Shown here one piece after another: positions 16,982 to 25,775 of a stretch of 64,000 bases of DNA; position 1 is the first letter of the stretch; each line of letters opens with the position of its first letter. The DNA lies in contig JAVBNW010000045.1 in assembly GCA_031551255.1 (NCBI GenBank), positions 62,001 through 126,000 of the forward strand, written 5' to 3'. The notes below the pieces were generated by a model, which was not told the origin of the DNA, did not search any database, and was given only the letters and a program-made list of their open reading frames with translations. This stretch comes from JAVBNW01 sp031551255. Its GTDB lineage: Bacteria; Bacillota; Clostridia; Christensenellales; UBA1750. Made by a program: the position numbers and the translations under genes.

Positions 16982-17833
16982 CTACTCGAAGCGGTACGTC
17001 ACAAAAGCAAACTTCTCGCCGTCGGGCGACCAGGAGTTGACGTTCATCGTGCCCTGCCCGCCGAAAGCCTTAAAAAGCGTCGTAAGCCCGCTGCCGTCGG
17101 CGTTCATTAGGCGGATTTCGATGTTCTTGTTCGCCGGGTGGTCGCCCGGCGCCACGTCGTCCTTGTAGTAGGCGACAAACACCACCTTTTCGTTGTCCGG
17201 TGAGATGTGCGGAAACCAGCTGTTTCTATCGTCCGAAAACGTCATCTGCGTCTGCTGCGAGCCGTCCGCCCTCATGCGGAACGCCTGCATAAGGCCGGCG
17301 CGCACGGAGTTGAACCAGATGTATTTTCCGTCGGGCGAGTATTCGGGGCCGTCGTCAAGGCCCGGCGCGTCGGTCAGGCGGGTTTCCTCGCCGCCTTGTA
17401 CGGGAATCGTGTATACATCGTAGTTGCCATTCCGATCGGCGCAGTACGCGAGCGTCTTGCCGTCGGGGGAGATGCCGTGCAAATAGCTGGGCGAAAGCTC
17501 GGTCACCAGCCGCGGCGTGCCGCCTTCTATGGGCAGCGTCCACACGCGGGATGCGCGCACATCCGGCGAGGAGGCGCTGATCGCCAGCAATTTACCGTCG
17601 GCGGAGATCACGTGGTCGTTGTTGCAGCGGCAGTCCCCGGTGTCGATCCTTAAGCTTTCTTTGCTCGCCAAATCGAAGGAGTAGATTCCGCCCGCGCTGT
17701 TGTATACCAGCCGCTTCCCGTCCGGCGTCCAGTTCGGGGCCTCGATGTGCTCGGAAAATTCTTTAAGAATCGTGCGCGTGCGCGTGGTGAGGTCGTAGCA
17801 TTCCAGCACGCTGATCATGCTTTTGTCCGCCAT
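16982..17833 (-). CDS. TolB-like beta-propeller (PD40 repeat) protein
   Basis: A 283-residue protein made of repeated blades with the PD40 signature, for example NWTPDGKRLVYNS, HGISPDGKTLAYCA, YSPDGKYIWFNS and HISPDNEKVVFVA. There is no signal peptide, unlike periplasmic TolB, so it is probably cytoplasmic. Stand-alone propellers of this kind in Clostridia often resemble the oligogalacturonate-lyase family, but no catalytic signature is certain here. Its start lies 11 bases after the stop of the VOC gene, so the two form an operon. Confidence 0.82.
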   Translation of the reverse strand: MADKSMISVLECYDLTTRTRTILKEFSEHIEAPNWTPDGKRLVYNSAGGIYSFDLASKESLRIDTGDCRCNNDHVISADGKLLAISASSPDVRASRVWTLPIEGGTPRLVTELSPSYLHGISPDGKTLAYCADRNGNYDVYTIPVQGGEETRLTDAPGLDDGPEYSPDGKYIWFNSVRAGLMQAFRMRADGSQQTQMTFSDDRNSWFPHISPDNEKVVFVAYYKDDVAPGDHPANKNIEIRLMNADGSGLTTLFKAFGGQGTMNVNSWSPDGEKFAFVTYRFE

Positions 17834-17844
17834 GCTTACCCTCC

Positions 17845-18297
17845 TTATGCCTTAGGCTTGATGTTCAGGTTGACGCCCAGGGTGTCCTCGGCGTCAACGA
17901 TCGTCCAACTGGAGCCGGGATAGTAGCCGATCGTGCGCATGTTGTAGCCCATCTCTTCCAGTTCGTCGATCACCGCGTCGCGCTTTTCGCCCACGCAAAA
18001 GCCCAGGTGGTGCACGCCGTTGCCGTGCTTATCTAAAAATTCGCGGAAGGTGGAGTCGTGCTCGTCCGGCTCGTGCAGCTCGATTACGAAATTGCCCGCG
18101 TTGATGACCGCGAACTTTAGGCCGTAGTAGGCGGGCTTGCCGCGATAGGTGAGGTTCGGGTTTTCCTTGGGCGGATTGTCGCGGATTTCCGGCTTGGGAA
18201 CGCCGAAAAACTCGGCCCACGTTTCCGCGGCCTTTTCGATATCCTCCACCACGAGCGCGACTTGAATGAATCCCTGAAAATCGATGGTGTTTTTCAT
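17845..18297 (-). CDS. VOC (glyoxalase/dioxygenase fold) family protein
   Basis: A 150-residue vicinal-oxygen-chelate protein with two beta-alpha-beta-beta-beta modules: FIQVALVVEDIEKAAETWAEFFG at the start and GVHHLGFCVG in the second half. Candidate metal ligands include His96-type residues and Glu near VIELHEP. The substrate is not evident. The start at 18297 is set by CCGGAGGTG; the longer frame upstream has no VOC sequence. A plausible promoter with TATCAT lies about 40 bases upstream. Co-transcribed with the TolB-like gene. Confidence 0.85.
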   Translation of the reverse strand: MKNTIDFQGFIQVALVVEDIEKAAETWAEFFGVPKPEIRDNPPKENPNLTYRGKPAYYGLKFAVINAGNFVIELHEPDEHDSTFREFLDKHGNGVHHLGFCVGEKRDAVIDELEEMGYNMRTIGYYPGSSWTIVDAEDTLGVNLNIKPKA

Positions 18298-18524
18298 GGC
18301 GCACCTCCGGGATTTTTTGGTACTATGAATTGATTCTGTTATGATAGCACCTTGCGTTCGCAAAGTAAACGCCGGGTCGGCATAGCGTTTGACCAGCCCT
18401 GCTCTTGAGATTTCTACAAAAAAGCAGGAAGAAATATCGGACGGCAATGCTCTTCTGACTTATTCCTATTTGGGTAAGTAGCTGATATAGATTATGCTTA
18501 TAATAAACGCAATTCTCCGGGCTT

Positions 18525-19031
18525 TTAAACTTCCTCGAATAATTCGTTAATGTAAGTAAATAATCCCCATGTTGTGAATGTTTCCTCGTCAATCATGCGG
18601 TTAATTTCATCGCCGCTTGCCCACATTGCTCCGCAGGTTTCATCAGGAGCAAGGGTCACGGTTGATATATCAACATTTTGCCGGAACAGCCATATATCAG
18701 CTAAACAATGGTTACAAATACATTTCCGCATTTGATGTTTAATCATTCGCCCGTTCTGTGGTTCGAGAATAATGCCTAATTCTTCATTCGTTTCTTTTAA
18801 TGCAGTAGTCAAACTGTCATCTCCGGCAACCGCGTTTCCACCCGTGCATTCCCAAACATTAGGGAACGACTTATTTGACGATCTTTGCGAAATAAGGTAT
18901 TCGCCGTTGTCGTTCTCAATCCATACATTAACCGAAAGATGGTATTCGCCTTTGCCCATGGGCTTGCCTCGCTCGTGAAGGCGACCTGTCGCCTTGCCGT
19001 TTTCGTCAAGAATAGCCCAAAGTTCAGCCAA
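18525..19031 (-). CDS. Nudix hydrolase, YfcD/IDI-like
   Basis: A 168-residue Nudix protein that would hydrolyse a nucleoside-diphosphate-linked substrate or act like isopentenyl-diphosphate isomerase relatives. The order WAILDENGKATG then the Nudix region (about 64-86) fits the YfcD-type subgroup. The box is slightly off consensus: the first Glu is Asp (GNAVAGD) and the REUxEE part reads KETNEELGI, keeping the catalytic EE pair. The start is TTG behind CGGGGGAA. The gene is more AT-rich than its neighbours. The 227-base gap before it carries only the VOC promoter. Confidence 0.85.
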   Translation of the reverse strand: MAELWAILDENGKATGRLHERGKPMGKGEYHLSVNVWIENDNGEYLISQRSSNKSFPNVWECTGGNAVAGDDSLTTALKETNEELGIILEPQNGRMIKHQMRKCICNHCLADIWLFRQNVDISTVTLAPDETCGAMWASGDEINRMIDEETFTTWGLFTYINELFEEV

Positions 19032-19339
19032 GCTTGTTCCCCCGTTCGCATAACACCATATTCACAATATAAATTGTTTTCATCTCTTATGTTTTGATTA
19101 TGCACGCATATTTGGAAAAGCGCGTACTAGGCGTGCTGCAGACTGTCAAAAAAGCCTCGTGCCCTGCGTGATCTGGGAGGTTTGGAGGGCAGGGCGCTCC
19201 AAGTGCAATCGCCCGTCGGCGGCCGGAGCCGGGCGCGCGCAGTGCGCGATGAAGCCCGGCGGAAGGCCCGTAAAAACGGCAAAATGTGCGGCAAGCGCGC
19301 GGCTAAAATCGCGTTTTTGCTGACCGTGCGTCGTATGTT

Positions 19340-19444
19340 CCTCGTCGTGCTTCCTCGGCGGGGGGCTCACGGGGGGGGTACGCGTACCACCCGTGCCGTG
19401 AAACGGCGTGCCGCCAGATCATAAAAGCGCCGCAGCACTTTTTT
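19340..19444 (-). repeat. R2 palindrome and R1-type hairpin downstream of the alpha/beta hydrolase
   Basis: This lies in the 428-base gap 19032-19459. At 19368-19395 an imperfect palindrome centred on ACGCGT has arms CACGGG.../...CCCGTG, flanked by GGCTCA and GCCGTG; the same unit recurs inverted at 53882-53905. At 19422-19444 an R1-style hairpin (AAAAGCGC...GCACTTTTTT) would serve as a terminator for the hydrolase gene. The rest of the gap (19032-19330) is GC-rich with no clear signal. Confidence 0.55.
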
Positions 19445-19459
19445 GACAGGTTGTGCGCG

Positions 19460-20296
19460 CTATACGCCCTGCCCGTCCCCCGATAGTAGTTTATCGACAA
19501 ACGCCATTTCCAGAGCAAAAGCCTCGTTCCACGCGCTTTCGTTGTGCAGCTCGTGGCGCATGCCGGGAAATTCGCGGTATTCGCACAGCGCACCCGCCCC
19601 GGCGGCAAAATCTCGCGAGCCCAACGGATCGCAGATCGAATCGCCCCCTCCGTGTACCAGCAACAGCGGCACGGAAAGCTCGCCCGCGTGGGCCAGCGAG
19701 TGGATTCCAGCGCGGTGCGCGCCCAGGGCCATGCTCAGCGATATCTTACTATGCACGAGCGGGTCTCGGGCATACGCATTGCTTTTTTCAGGATCTGAGC
19801 ACAGGCCGGCGGCGTCCAGCCCATTGTCGATGGTTAAGCCCGGGGCCATGAAGGCCAATGCGGGGAGCAAGGCGGCCGTGGCGCCGGATATGGGGCGCAC
19901 GAGCCTGAGCCAGGGGCTGGATACGATGCCTCCGATCACCGGCAGGGGCTGCGTCAGCAGCAAATGGATCGCCAAACCGCCGCCGAAGCTGTGGCCGAAC
20001 AAAATTAAAGGCGCGCCATCCTGCGCTGAAGCGGCCAAAAACTCCAGCGCGTCCTGTATGATTTTTGCGTACGGAGCATCGCCCCGTTTGCCGGGCGACA
20101 GCCCGTGGCCGCGATAGTCCAGCATGCGCAGGGACAAACCGCGGCTATTGAACGCCTCGCCGACGGCGGCATAGCGCCCGGCGTACTCGCCCAGACCATG
20201 CAGCCCACATACGACGGCTCGCGGCGAAGGCGCCTCAAAGCGCGTCAGGTGAAGCTCCACCCCATCCGACATGCGCATGGTATCTTCGTGGCGCAT
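19460..20296 (-). CDS. alpha/beta hydrolase, monoacylglycerol-lipase-like
   Basis: A 278-residue serine hydrolase of the lysophospholipase/monoglyceride lipase group (hydrolase_4). HGLGEYAGRYAAV near residue 33 forms the oxyanion region, DYRGHGLSPGKRG is the typical second motif, the nucleophile is Ser in GHSFGGGLA, and the acid and histidine lie in HGGGDSICD and GMRHELHNE. It has no signal peptide and probably cleaves acyl esters of lipids in the cytoplasm or at the membrane face. It stands alone between two repeat clusters. Confidence 0.9.
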   Translation of the reverse strand: MRHEDTMRMSDGVELHLTRFEAPSPRAVVCGLHGLGEYAGRYAAVGEAFNSRGLSLRMLDYRGHGLSPGKRGDAPYAKIIQDALEFLAASAQDGAPLILFGHSFGGGLAIHLLLTQPLPVIGGIVSSPWLRLVRPISGATAALLPALAFMAPGLTIDNGLDAAGLCSDPEKSNAYARDPLVHSKISLSMALGAHRAGIHSLAHAGELSVPLLLVHGGGDSICDPLGSRDFAAGAGALCEYREFPGMRHELHNESAWNEAFALEMAFVDKLLSGDGQGV

Positions 20297-20309
20297 AACA
20301 CATCACATC

Positions 20310-20658
20310 CTCATCGTCGCGGACTTCGTATCGCTCCTCGTCGGGGCGCACTGCGCTCCTCCTCTTCCTCAAAACCGCTGAGGCGATTTTACGGAGTGGC
20401 AAGCTGCGACGAAGAAAGAAACGGGGCAACTCGTCGTCGCGGACTGCGCATCGCCCCCCTCTTCCTTCGAATCGCTGTGGCGTTTTGAAGGAGTACGTCG
20501 CGTCGGGGCAAAAAACGGGAGCGCGCGCTCCTCATCCCTCTTACTCCCACTCCCAAAGAAACCTCAGTTTCTTTGGGAAGAGGAGATTCCACGGAGCGGA
20601 CATTCCCATATGGCATCGCAATGCCGTATGGGAATAAAGCACAGTGCGAATCGACGAG
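20310..20658 (+). repeat. R1 repeat cluster between the hydrolase and the crh-like gene
   Basis: Four hairpins share R1 cores: CTCAAAACCGCTGAGGCGATTTTACGG; CCTTCGAATC...TTTTGAAGG; 20552-20577 (CCCAAAGAAA / TTTCTTTGGG); and 20602-20635 (ATTCCCATATGGC / GCCGTATGGGAAT around ATCGCAAT). Between them lie the shared linkers GGAAGAGGAG, CACGGAGC and GCACAGTGCG. The 23-mer at 20576-20598 recurs inverted at 48979-49001. This replaces an ordinary terminator after the murB-crh-like operon. Confidence 0.7.
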
Positions 20659-20919
20659 TTAGATGCCTAGCGCATCCGAGATCGCTTCGGCAATTGCCGC
20701 AATCGCCGCGTCTTCGTCTTTGCCGTCGGCCGTCAAACGCACGGTGCTGGAAATCTCTCCTAGCGATACCATGCCCATTACGGATTTTGCGTTGACCGTT
20801 TTACTGCCAATGTTAATGAGCACGCTCGCGCCATACTTGGTCGCGATGCGCACGATTCCGCTCGCCGCCTGCGCCGATATGCGCCCGCCCCTTCCGACGG
20901 GTAGTTCCTTAGTGGTCAT
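20659..20919 (-). CDS. HPr-fold protein lacking the PTS histidine, Crh-like
   Basis: An 86-residue HPr-family protein. True HPr passes phosphate through His15 of the sugar phosphotransferase system; here position 15 is Ser (GRISAQAAS) and the following Arg and Pro are also changed. The regulatory site is intact: Ser46 in NAKSVMGM. This pattern matches Bacillus Crh, which has Gln15 and works only through Ser46 phosphorylation by HPr kinase in carbon catabolite repression. Its position directly after whiA, with overlapping TATGA stop-start, is also that of Crh in Bacillus. I infer a Crh-equivalent regulator. Confidence 0.85.
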   Translation of the reverse strand: MTTKELPVGRGGRISAQAASGIVRIATKYGASVLINIGSKTVNAKSVMGMVSLGEISSTVRLTADGKDEDAAIAAIAEAISDALGI

Positions 20920-21869
20920 ACTTGACCCTCCCCTTCCTGTTCCCCTTGCCTATATTCGGCCGCCATCGTCTGCAGCCTGCGGAGCCTGTGGTTTACGCCG
21001 CTCTTACCCAGCGGCGTCATGAACAGAGCGCCAAGTTCTTCCAACGTTGCCTCTGGGTGCGCTAGGCGAAGCTCCGCCGCTTCTTTAAGTGCCGGAGATA
21101 ATCTTTTGAACGCATCGCGTCGCTCCAGCTCCTCTATTGCGGCAATTTGCCGGTAGGCCGCTGCGGTCGCCTTGTCTACATTTGCGCTTTCACAGTTGAC
21201 TTGCCGGTTCACTTTGTTGCGCAGTTCCTTCACGACTCGAACGTTTTCCAGTTCCAGCAGCGCTTCCACCGCGCCCATCATCGCCAGCGCATCGGAAATG
21301 CGCTCGGCATCCTTCAGGTACACGATGCTGCGTTCTTTGCGCGTAGCCACGCCGGATTCGATGCCCTCCCTAGTGAGCATGGCGCGTAGCTGCTTAGCGC
21401 AAGATGCCCGCGCAAAGCTCCATTCGAGATGATAGCCCTTTTCAGGAGCGCCCAACGTGCCGCTCAGTAAAAACGCGCCGCGCGCGAAAGCCCTTCGGCA
21501 GCAGGATTTCGCGGCCAGTCCGGGCGGTAGATCCGCCTCTATGCCCAGTGCGTTAAGCCCCGAGGCGTTAAGCGCATCCGCCGCATCCTTGCCCTTGAGC
21601 GTAACGCGAAAGGTTTCGCCGCCGAGCGCGGCGCTTCTGTGCGCGCTGAGCTCCGATTGCGCGCAAAATGCCCGTCGAAATAAGGAAAGTGCGCGGTGCG
21701 CGATCGGGGCCTGGTCGCTCTCTATGTGAACTGATTGCCTGCCGCCTCCGGCAAGGGAGAGCACCCCGCCCGCGTTGAGCATGCCCGCGGCCTCGGCCAG
21801 CGCACAACAGGCATCGCCATAGGGAAGACGCGCGATTTCCGCGCGCGCCCGGGATGCGTAGGACACCAC
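20916..21869 (-). CDS. whiA: WhiA family DNA-binding regulator
   Basis: A 317-residue WhiA (DUF199) protein, conserved in Gram-positive bacteria and linked to cell division, chromosome segregation and, in actinomycetes, sporulation. The N-terminal LAGLIDADG-like fold is divergent; the C-terminal part with NCESANVDKATAAAYRQIAAIE and the helix-turn-helix ending GKSGVNHRLRRLQ is characteristic. The start is GTG with GGGGGGAG upstream. It lies between rapZ and the crh-like gene, the standard neighbourhood. Confidence 0.93.
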   Translation of the reverse strand: MVSYASRARAEIARLPYGDACCALAEAAGMLNAGGVLSLAGGGRQSVHIESDQAPIAHRALSLFRRAFCAQSELSAHRSAALGGETFRVTLKGKDAADALNASGLNALGIEADLPPGLAAKSCCRRAFARGAFLLSGTLGAPEKGYHLEWSFARASCAKQLRAMLTREGIESGVATRKERSIVYLKDAERISDALAMMGAVEALLELENVRVVKELRNKVNRQVNCESANVDKATAAAYRQIAAIEELERRDAFKRLSPALKEAAELRLAHPEATLEELGALFMTPLGKSGVNHRLRRLQTMAAEYRQGEQEGEGQV

Positions 21870-21950
21870 GCTCCCCCCTTATCATAAAACGATTCAACGA
21901 TCATCCGCATGCCTGAGCGGGCGACTGGCGCGGGTTTTCATCGGCGGGCG

Positions 21951-22799
21951 CTACGGCTTATCCCGATGGCTTACCGATACCGCATAGCCCATCGTCGCGA
22001 TGGCGCGGGCGATGTCTTGCGCGAGCAATACCGACCGATGTTGCCCTCCCGTGCAGCCCACGGCAACGACCAGGCGGCTCTTACCTTCGCGGCGATAAAG
22101 TGGCAGCAAAAAGTCGAGCAGATCGGTGGTTTTCGCGAGAAAAATGTCGGTTTCCGGAAATGAGTGTACATAATCGATGACGGGTTGATCCAAGCCCGTC
22201 ATCGGGCGCATCTCCGGAATATAGAACGGGTTGGGAAGAAAGCGAACATCCAACACTAGGTCGGCGTCCTGCGGCATGCCGCGCTTGAAGCCGAAGGACA
22301 AAAGCGTAACCCGCAAAATGTCTTCGTGCTCGCCCGCGAACAGGCGCACCATCGTCTCGCGCAGTTCCCGCGTAAGCATCTTCGTGGTGTCGATCACCCG
22401 GTCGGCGGCGGCCCTTAAAGGGGCAAGAGCCTCCCGCTCGCGCTCAATCGTCCTGGCGATGAGCTCGTTGCTGCCGTATGGATGTGCCCTGCGCGTTTCG
22501 TTGTAGCGGCGCACGAGCTCCTCGTCAGTTGCATCCAAAAACACGATTTCATAGGCGATATGCTGCGTGCGCATCTCTTCAAGCGCGCTCTCGATGCCCC
22601 CGAAGAACACGCCGCCGCGAATATCCACCACTACCGCCACGCGCTCAATCGTGCTTTCGGCCTTGAGGCACAGCTGCGCCATGGGAAGCAGGAGCGCCGG
22701 GGGAAGATTATCCACACAATAAAAACCCGCGTCTTCCAGCGCGTGCAACGCCTGCGTCTTTCCCGCGCCGGACAGGCCCGTCAGCACCACAAAGCGCAT
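21951..22799 (-). CDS. rapZ: RapZ/YvcJ family nucleotide-binding protein
   Basis: A 282-residue P-loop protein with Walker A GLSGAGKT at residues 8-15, the family start VVLTG, YCVDNLPP near 31 and the C-terminal signature CTGGQHRSV. In Bacillus YvcJ binds and hydrolyses nucleotides; in enteric bacteria RapZ controls glucosamine-6-phosphate synthase through small RNAs. No RNA-binding role is shown for Gram-positive members. AAAGGAGG precedes the ATG. It follows murB by 61 bases and precedes whiA by 81; the yvcK gene usually found between them is absent. Confidence 0.93.
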   Translation of the reverse strand: MRFVVLTGLSGAGKTQALHALEDAGFYCVDNLPPALLLPMAQLCLKAESTIERVAVVVDIRGGVFFGGIESALEEMRTQHIAYEIVFLDATDEELVRRYNETRRAHPYGSNELIARTIEREREALAPLRAAADRVIDTTKMLTRELRETMVRLFAGEHEDILRVTLLSFGFKRGMPQDADLVLDVRFLPNPFYIPEMRPMTGLDQPVIDYVHSFPETDIFLAKTTDLLDFLLPLYRREGKSRLVVAVGCTGGQHRSVLLAQDIARAIATMGYAVSVSHRDKP

Positions 22800-22860
22800 C
22801 GCCTTGCCTCCTTTGTACAGCCGCTAAAACAATCGCCGGGCGATTGCTTCGCATAGCAAA

Positions 22861-23769
22861 TTATCCGTCTTTTATATCTTCTCCCAGGACGCGAATTTCC
22901 GTTTCCAGCCATATTCCAAAGCGTGCGTGTACCGCTTCGCGCACGAGCTCGATCAACGCAAGCACATCTGCGGCGGTAGCGCCGCCGGTGTTTACGATGA
23001 ACCCTGCATGCTTTTGAGAAACCTGTGCTCCGCCCACCGAGAGGCCCTTAAGGCCCGCATCGTCGATCAGCTTTGCCGCATAGGCGCCCTCAGGGCGCTT
23101 GAACACCGAGCCCGCGCTGGGAAGGTTTAGGGGCTGGCTGGCCGTGCGGCGCGCGGTGAAATCTTCCATGCGGCGCCCGATGGCCTTGGGGTCGTCGGGG
23201 GTAAGCGCGAATCGCGCCTCTACCGCCGCCATGCCGCTTTGCGAAAGCGCGCATGAACGGTAGCCGAAGGCAAGGTCGTCTCGAGCAAGAGAGATGCATT
23301 CTCCCATGCGCGTTACGGCATCGACCGATTCGACCGCCTGCGCGATCTCTCCGCCGTACGCGCCGGCGTTCATCGCCAGCGCACCGCCCACGTTGCCGGG
23401 TATGCCGGCTAAGCACTCCAGCCCCGAAAGCCCGGCATCCCTCGCCGCCAGTGCCGTTTTACGCATCGACGCGCCGGCTTGGGCGACGATGGTATTTCCT
23501 CGTACGGAAATTTCGCGCATTCCTTCTCCGACGGCGATGACCAGGCCGCGGATGCCGCCGTCCCGCACCAGAAGGTTTGAGCCGTTGCCGATCACAAGCG
23601 CGGTTTCTCCCGCGCGCACAGCCGCTTTCATCGCCTGCGCGATGTCGGAGGCACTATGCGCGATCAGCAAAAAATCAGCGGGGCCGCCGATTAGAAACGT
23701 GGTGCGTCGCGCCATCGGCTCGCCTGCGCGCACGTCAAGGTTCGTAAGTACTTGGGCCCAATCCGTCAA
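22861..23769 (-). CDS. murB: UDP-N-acetylenolpyruvoylglucosamine reductase
   Basis: MurB reduces UDP-GlcNAc-enolpyruvate to UDP-MurNAc with NADPH and FAD, in the cytoplasmic stage of peptidoglycan synthesis. The 302 residues show the type II (short) form: FAD-binding TTFLIGGPADFLL and GNGSNLLVRDGG, then GIPGNVGGALAMNAGAYGGEI, and the catalytic Ser in SAGSVFKRP. The start is TTG at 23769 behind AAGGAGAG; the reading frame continues upstream for over 130 codons into the solute-binding gene but has no MurB sequence there. Confidence 0.93.
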   Translation of the reverse strand: MTDWAQVLTNLDVRAGEPMARRTTFLIGGPADFLLIAHSASDIAQAMKAAVRAGETALVIGNGSNLLVRDGGIRGLVIAVGEGMREISVRGNTIVAQAGASMRKTALAARDAGLSGLECLAGIPGNVGGALAMNAGAYGGEIAQAVESVDAVTRMGECISLARDDLAFGYRSCALSQSGMAAVEARFALTPDDPKAIGRRMEDFTARRTASQPLNLPSAGSVFKRPEGAYAAKLIDDAGLKGLSVGGAQVSQKHAGFIVNTGGATAADVLALIELVREAVHARFGIWLETEIRVLGEDIKDG

Positions 23770-23884
23770 AGTAAACTCTCCTTGTCGCGAAAATAGCGCG
23801 GCGCCTGAGGCCGGTTTACTGCATTTGTCTCCCGACGACGGCGCGCTCATTTTCATTCTTAGTGTAACGGATTTGGCAAGGTTG

Positions 23885-25090
23885 TCAAGGCATTCCTTCA
23901 TGGGAAGGGCTTGCCGCTTTAGGCTCCTGTGCGCTTTGAAAACCACCCTTCTCCCAGCCAAGAGAGCGAAGGTATGCGCTCGCCGCATCGATCCCTTTGC
24001 CGGCGGAGGATATGGCGCGGCTTTGCTCAAACACATTGGGGACGACGACATCGCCCGCCAGAGATTCTTCAATTTGGCATAGGCCCGGCGCTTGCGCATA
24101 GAGCGGCTCCCCGGCGGTAACGGGCATAAGCCCCATGCGGGGAAGTTCGCCGCGCGCCTTGTCGCCAAGAAACGTTACGAGCAGCTCGGCCGCGGCTGCC
24201 GAGCGCCCGGCGCTGTCCTCAGAGGCAGCCCTGCCCGCCCGCTCGGGCCTGACGACGCCGGCCAGCAGCAAAAGGTCGGTATATGCGGGGCCCTCGCAGG
24301 GGAGCGCCTCCCAGTCGCCTATCCTGCCGCCCGACGACAACGCCTGGAGGCGGGCGATTTCATAGGGCGTCGCCACATAGCACGCGTACTTTTTTTCAAG
24401 CGCAAAATCGGGCCACGCGAATTCTCGCCGGATCGTACCGATGTTTGCGGGTAACGCGGAAGGATCATCCAAAATAGCGCCGCCGGTCAACGCAATCAGG
24501 CCGGCCAGGGGATATTGCGTGTCGGCCGCGGCGCACTGCACCGCGTTCTTTTTGCCACTCAGCGCACTTAGGCATTCTTCCCAGCCGTTCCACTGCGCAC
24601 CGGAGGTAAGCGTATTCTCGTGCGCCACCGCGATATAGCCTCCCACGGCGACGGGCAGCGCATACGCCTGGCCGCCTAGCGAGGCGGCGGCGAGATATTC
24701 CGGTCGCACCGCGTCAATGTTGCCCTCCAGCGGCATCAGCCAATCGTGCGGATCGTCAAGGGCGCCCGCGCCAAAGAGTACGACATCGGGAGCGGCGCCG
24801 GCCGCCAGCGCCTCGCGCAGCGCATAGGGCCGCATTTCCCGAATGGACACGAGCACGCCCGGATACGCCTTCTCAAAGTATTTTGCCACGGCGTTCGCAT
24901 AAGAAATAAGGCCGCTGCCCACGTTGAACGTAGGCGCGATGCCCAGAGAAAGCACGCCCTCCCACGGGCCGCGTTCGCGCCTAAGATGCTCGGGTGTCGT
25001 TAGTGGGCGCAGCGCCGCAAATGCCGGCGCGCCGACGACGAGCGCGACGAGCAAAGCCGCCAGCAGCACCCGCGCCATGTTCTTTTTCAT
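23885..25090 (-). CDS. secreted solute-binding-like protein
   Basis: A 401-residue exported protein. The N-terminus has a signal peptide: KK, a long hydrophobic core and a likely cleavage after APAFA; no lipobox cysteine is present, so it is probably not a lipoprotein. The body resembles family 1 extracellular solute-binding proteins: YANAVAKYFEKAYPGV near the start, GAAPDVVLFGAG and AYALPVAVGGYIAV follow the pattern. No permease or ATPase gene is adjacent, so the ligand and partner are unknown. It lies 115 bases upstream of murB and may be co-transcribed. Confidence 0.72.
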   Translation of the reverse strand: MKKNMARVLLAALLVALVVGAPAFAALRPLTTPEHLRRERGPWEGVLSLGIAPTFNVGSGLISYANAVAKYFEKAYPGVLVSIREMRPYALREALAAGAAPDVVLFGAGALDDPHDWLMPLEGNIDAVRPEYLAAASLGGQAYALPVAVGGYIAVAHENTLTSGAQWNGWEECLSALSGKKNAVQCAAADTQYPLAGLIALTGGAILDDPSALPANIGTIRREFAWPDFALEKKYACYVATPYEIARLQALSSGGRIGDWEALPCEGPAYTDLLLLAGVVRPERAGRAASEDSAGRSAAAAELLVTFLGDKARGELPRMGLMPVTAGEPLYAQAPGLCQIEESLAGDVVVPNVFEQSRAISSAGKGIDAASAYLRSLGWEKGGFQSAQEPKAASPSHEGMP

Positions 25091-25149
25091 CGGCGGTCCC
25101 CCCCATCCATCGTATGGAAAAAGACCGCGGGTTATGTTCCGCGGCTCAG

Positions 25150-25640
25150 CGCGATGACAAACTGCGGTTTGTCATTGCGACATGCAAGTGCTTGAGGTGG
25201 CTCATGCATGCCGGATGGATTGGAAACAGCGGAGGATGAAGCAATCCGGCATCGCGCAAGACGGCGCTTCGGAAAAGTCTCTCGCTTACGCTCACCACGT
25301 CTTGCGTCATTTTCGACCGGACTTGCATACCGGCCGGCATGAGCCTGCGGCCGTACAACCTTGCAGTTCGCAAGTACCCGTGGCAATCTTCTAACGCAGA
25401 TTGCCACGGGTCGCTACTCCACCCCACCAAACCTTCGGTTTGTCGAGGACCCCGGCTGGCTTTGCGCCGTGCTGATTTGCGCCTTTGGCGCGCACGGCTC
25501 CGGCCGCCCTCCGGCTCTTTTTATGCGAAGGCCCGACACCAAGCCCGTGCAGTGCACGCAAGCAGCCAGGGGCAGAGCCGGTGAGCGACCTGCGGTAGCC
25601 GACTTTGAGAGGCTGGCACAGGTATCCGCCAACTGAGGCA
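25150..25640. ncRNA. hairpin-dense non-coding region, possible structured RNA or composite repeat
   Basis: Most of the 685-base gap 25091-25775 lacks a credible gene. Strong inverted repeats include 25154-25175 (ATGACAAAC), 25208-25252 (ATGCCGGAT), 25256-25305 (GCAAGACG), 25377-25410 (13-bp perfect stem CCCGTGGCAATCT) and 25428-25442 (CAAACC with a TTCG loop). Two helices cross: 25182-25189 with 25321-25328, and 25199-25207 with 25337-25345, which would form a pseudoknot. GTCATTGCGA...GAAGCAATCC resembles a palindromic repeat class common in bacteria. Strand is unknown. Confidence 0.4.
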
Positions 25641-25775
25641 GGCCCCGCGCCCCGGGAAGAACCGCATAATGCAGAACCTCTTCCGTTTCCTGAACCTTTC
25701 TTTTTCTTTGTTTACTTTCTCATCAGCCTGGGCCGCGGTTTTATGGATTTATGGCGGGTATCGCCGAAGGGGATA

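Noticed and set aside
25091..25775. RNase P RNA, tmRNA or cobalamin riboswitch in the hairpin-dense gap
   Set aside because: None of the conserved core sequences of these RNAs could be found on either strand.
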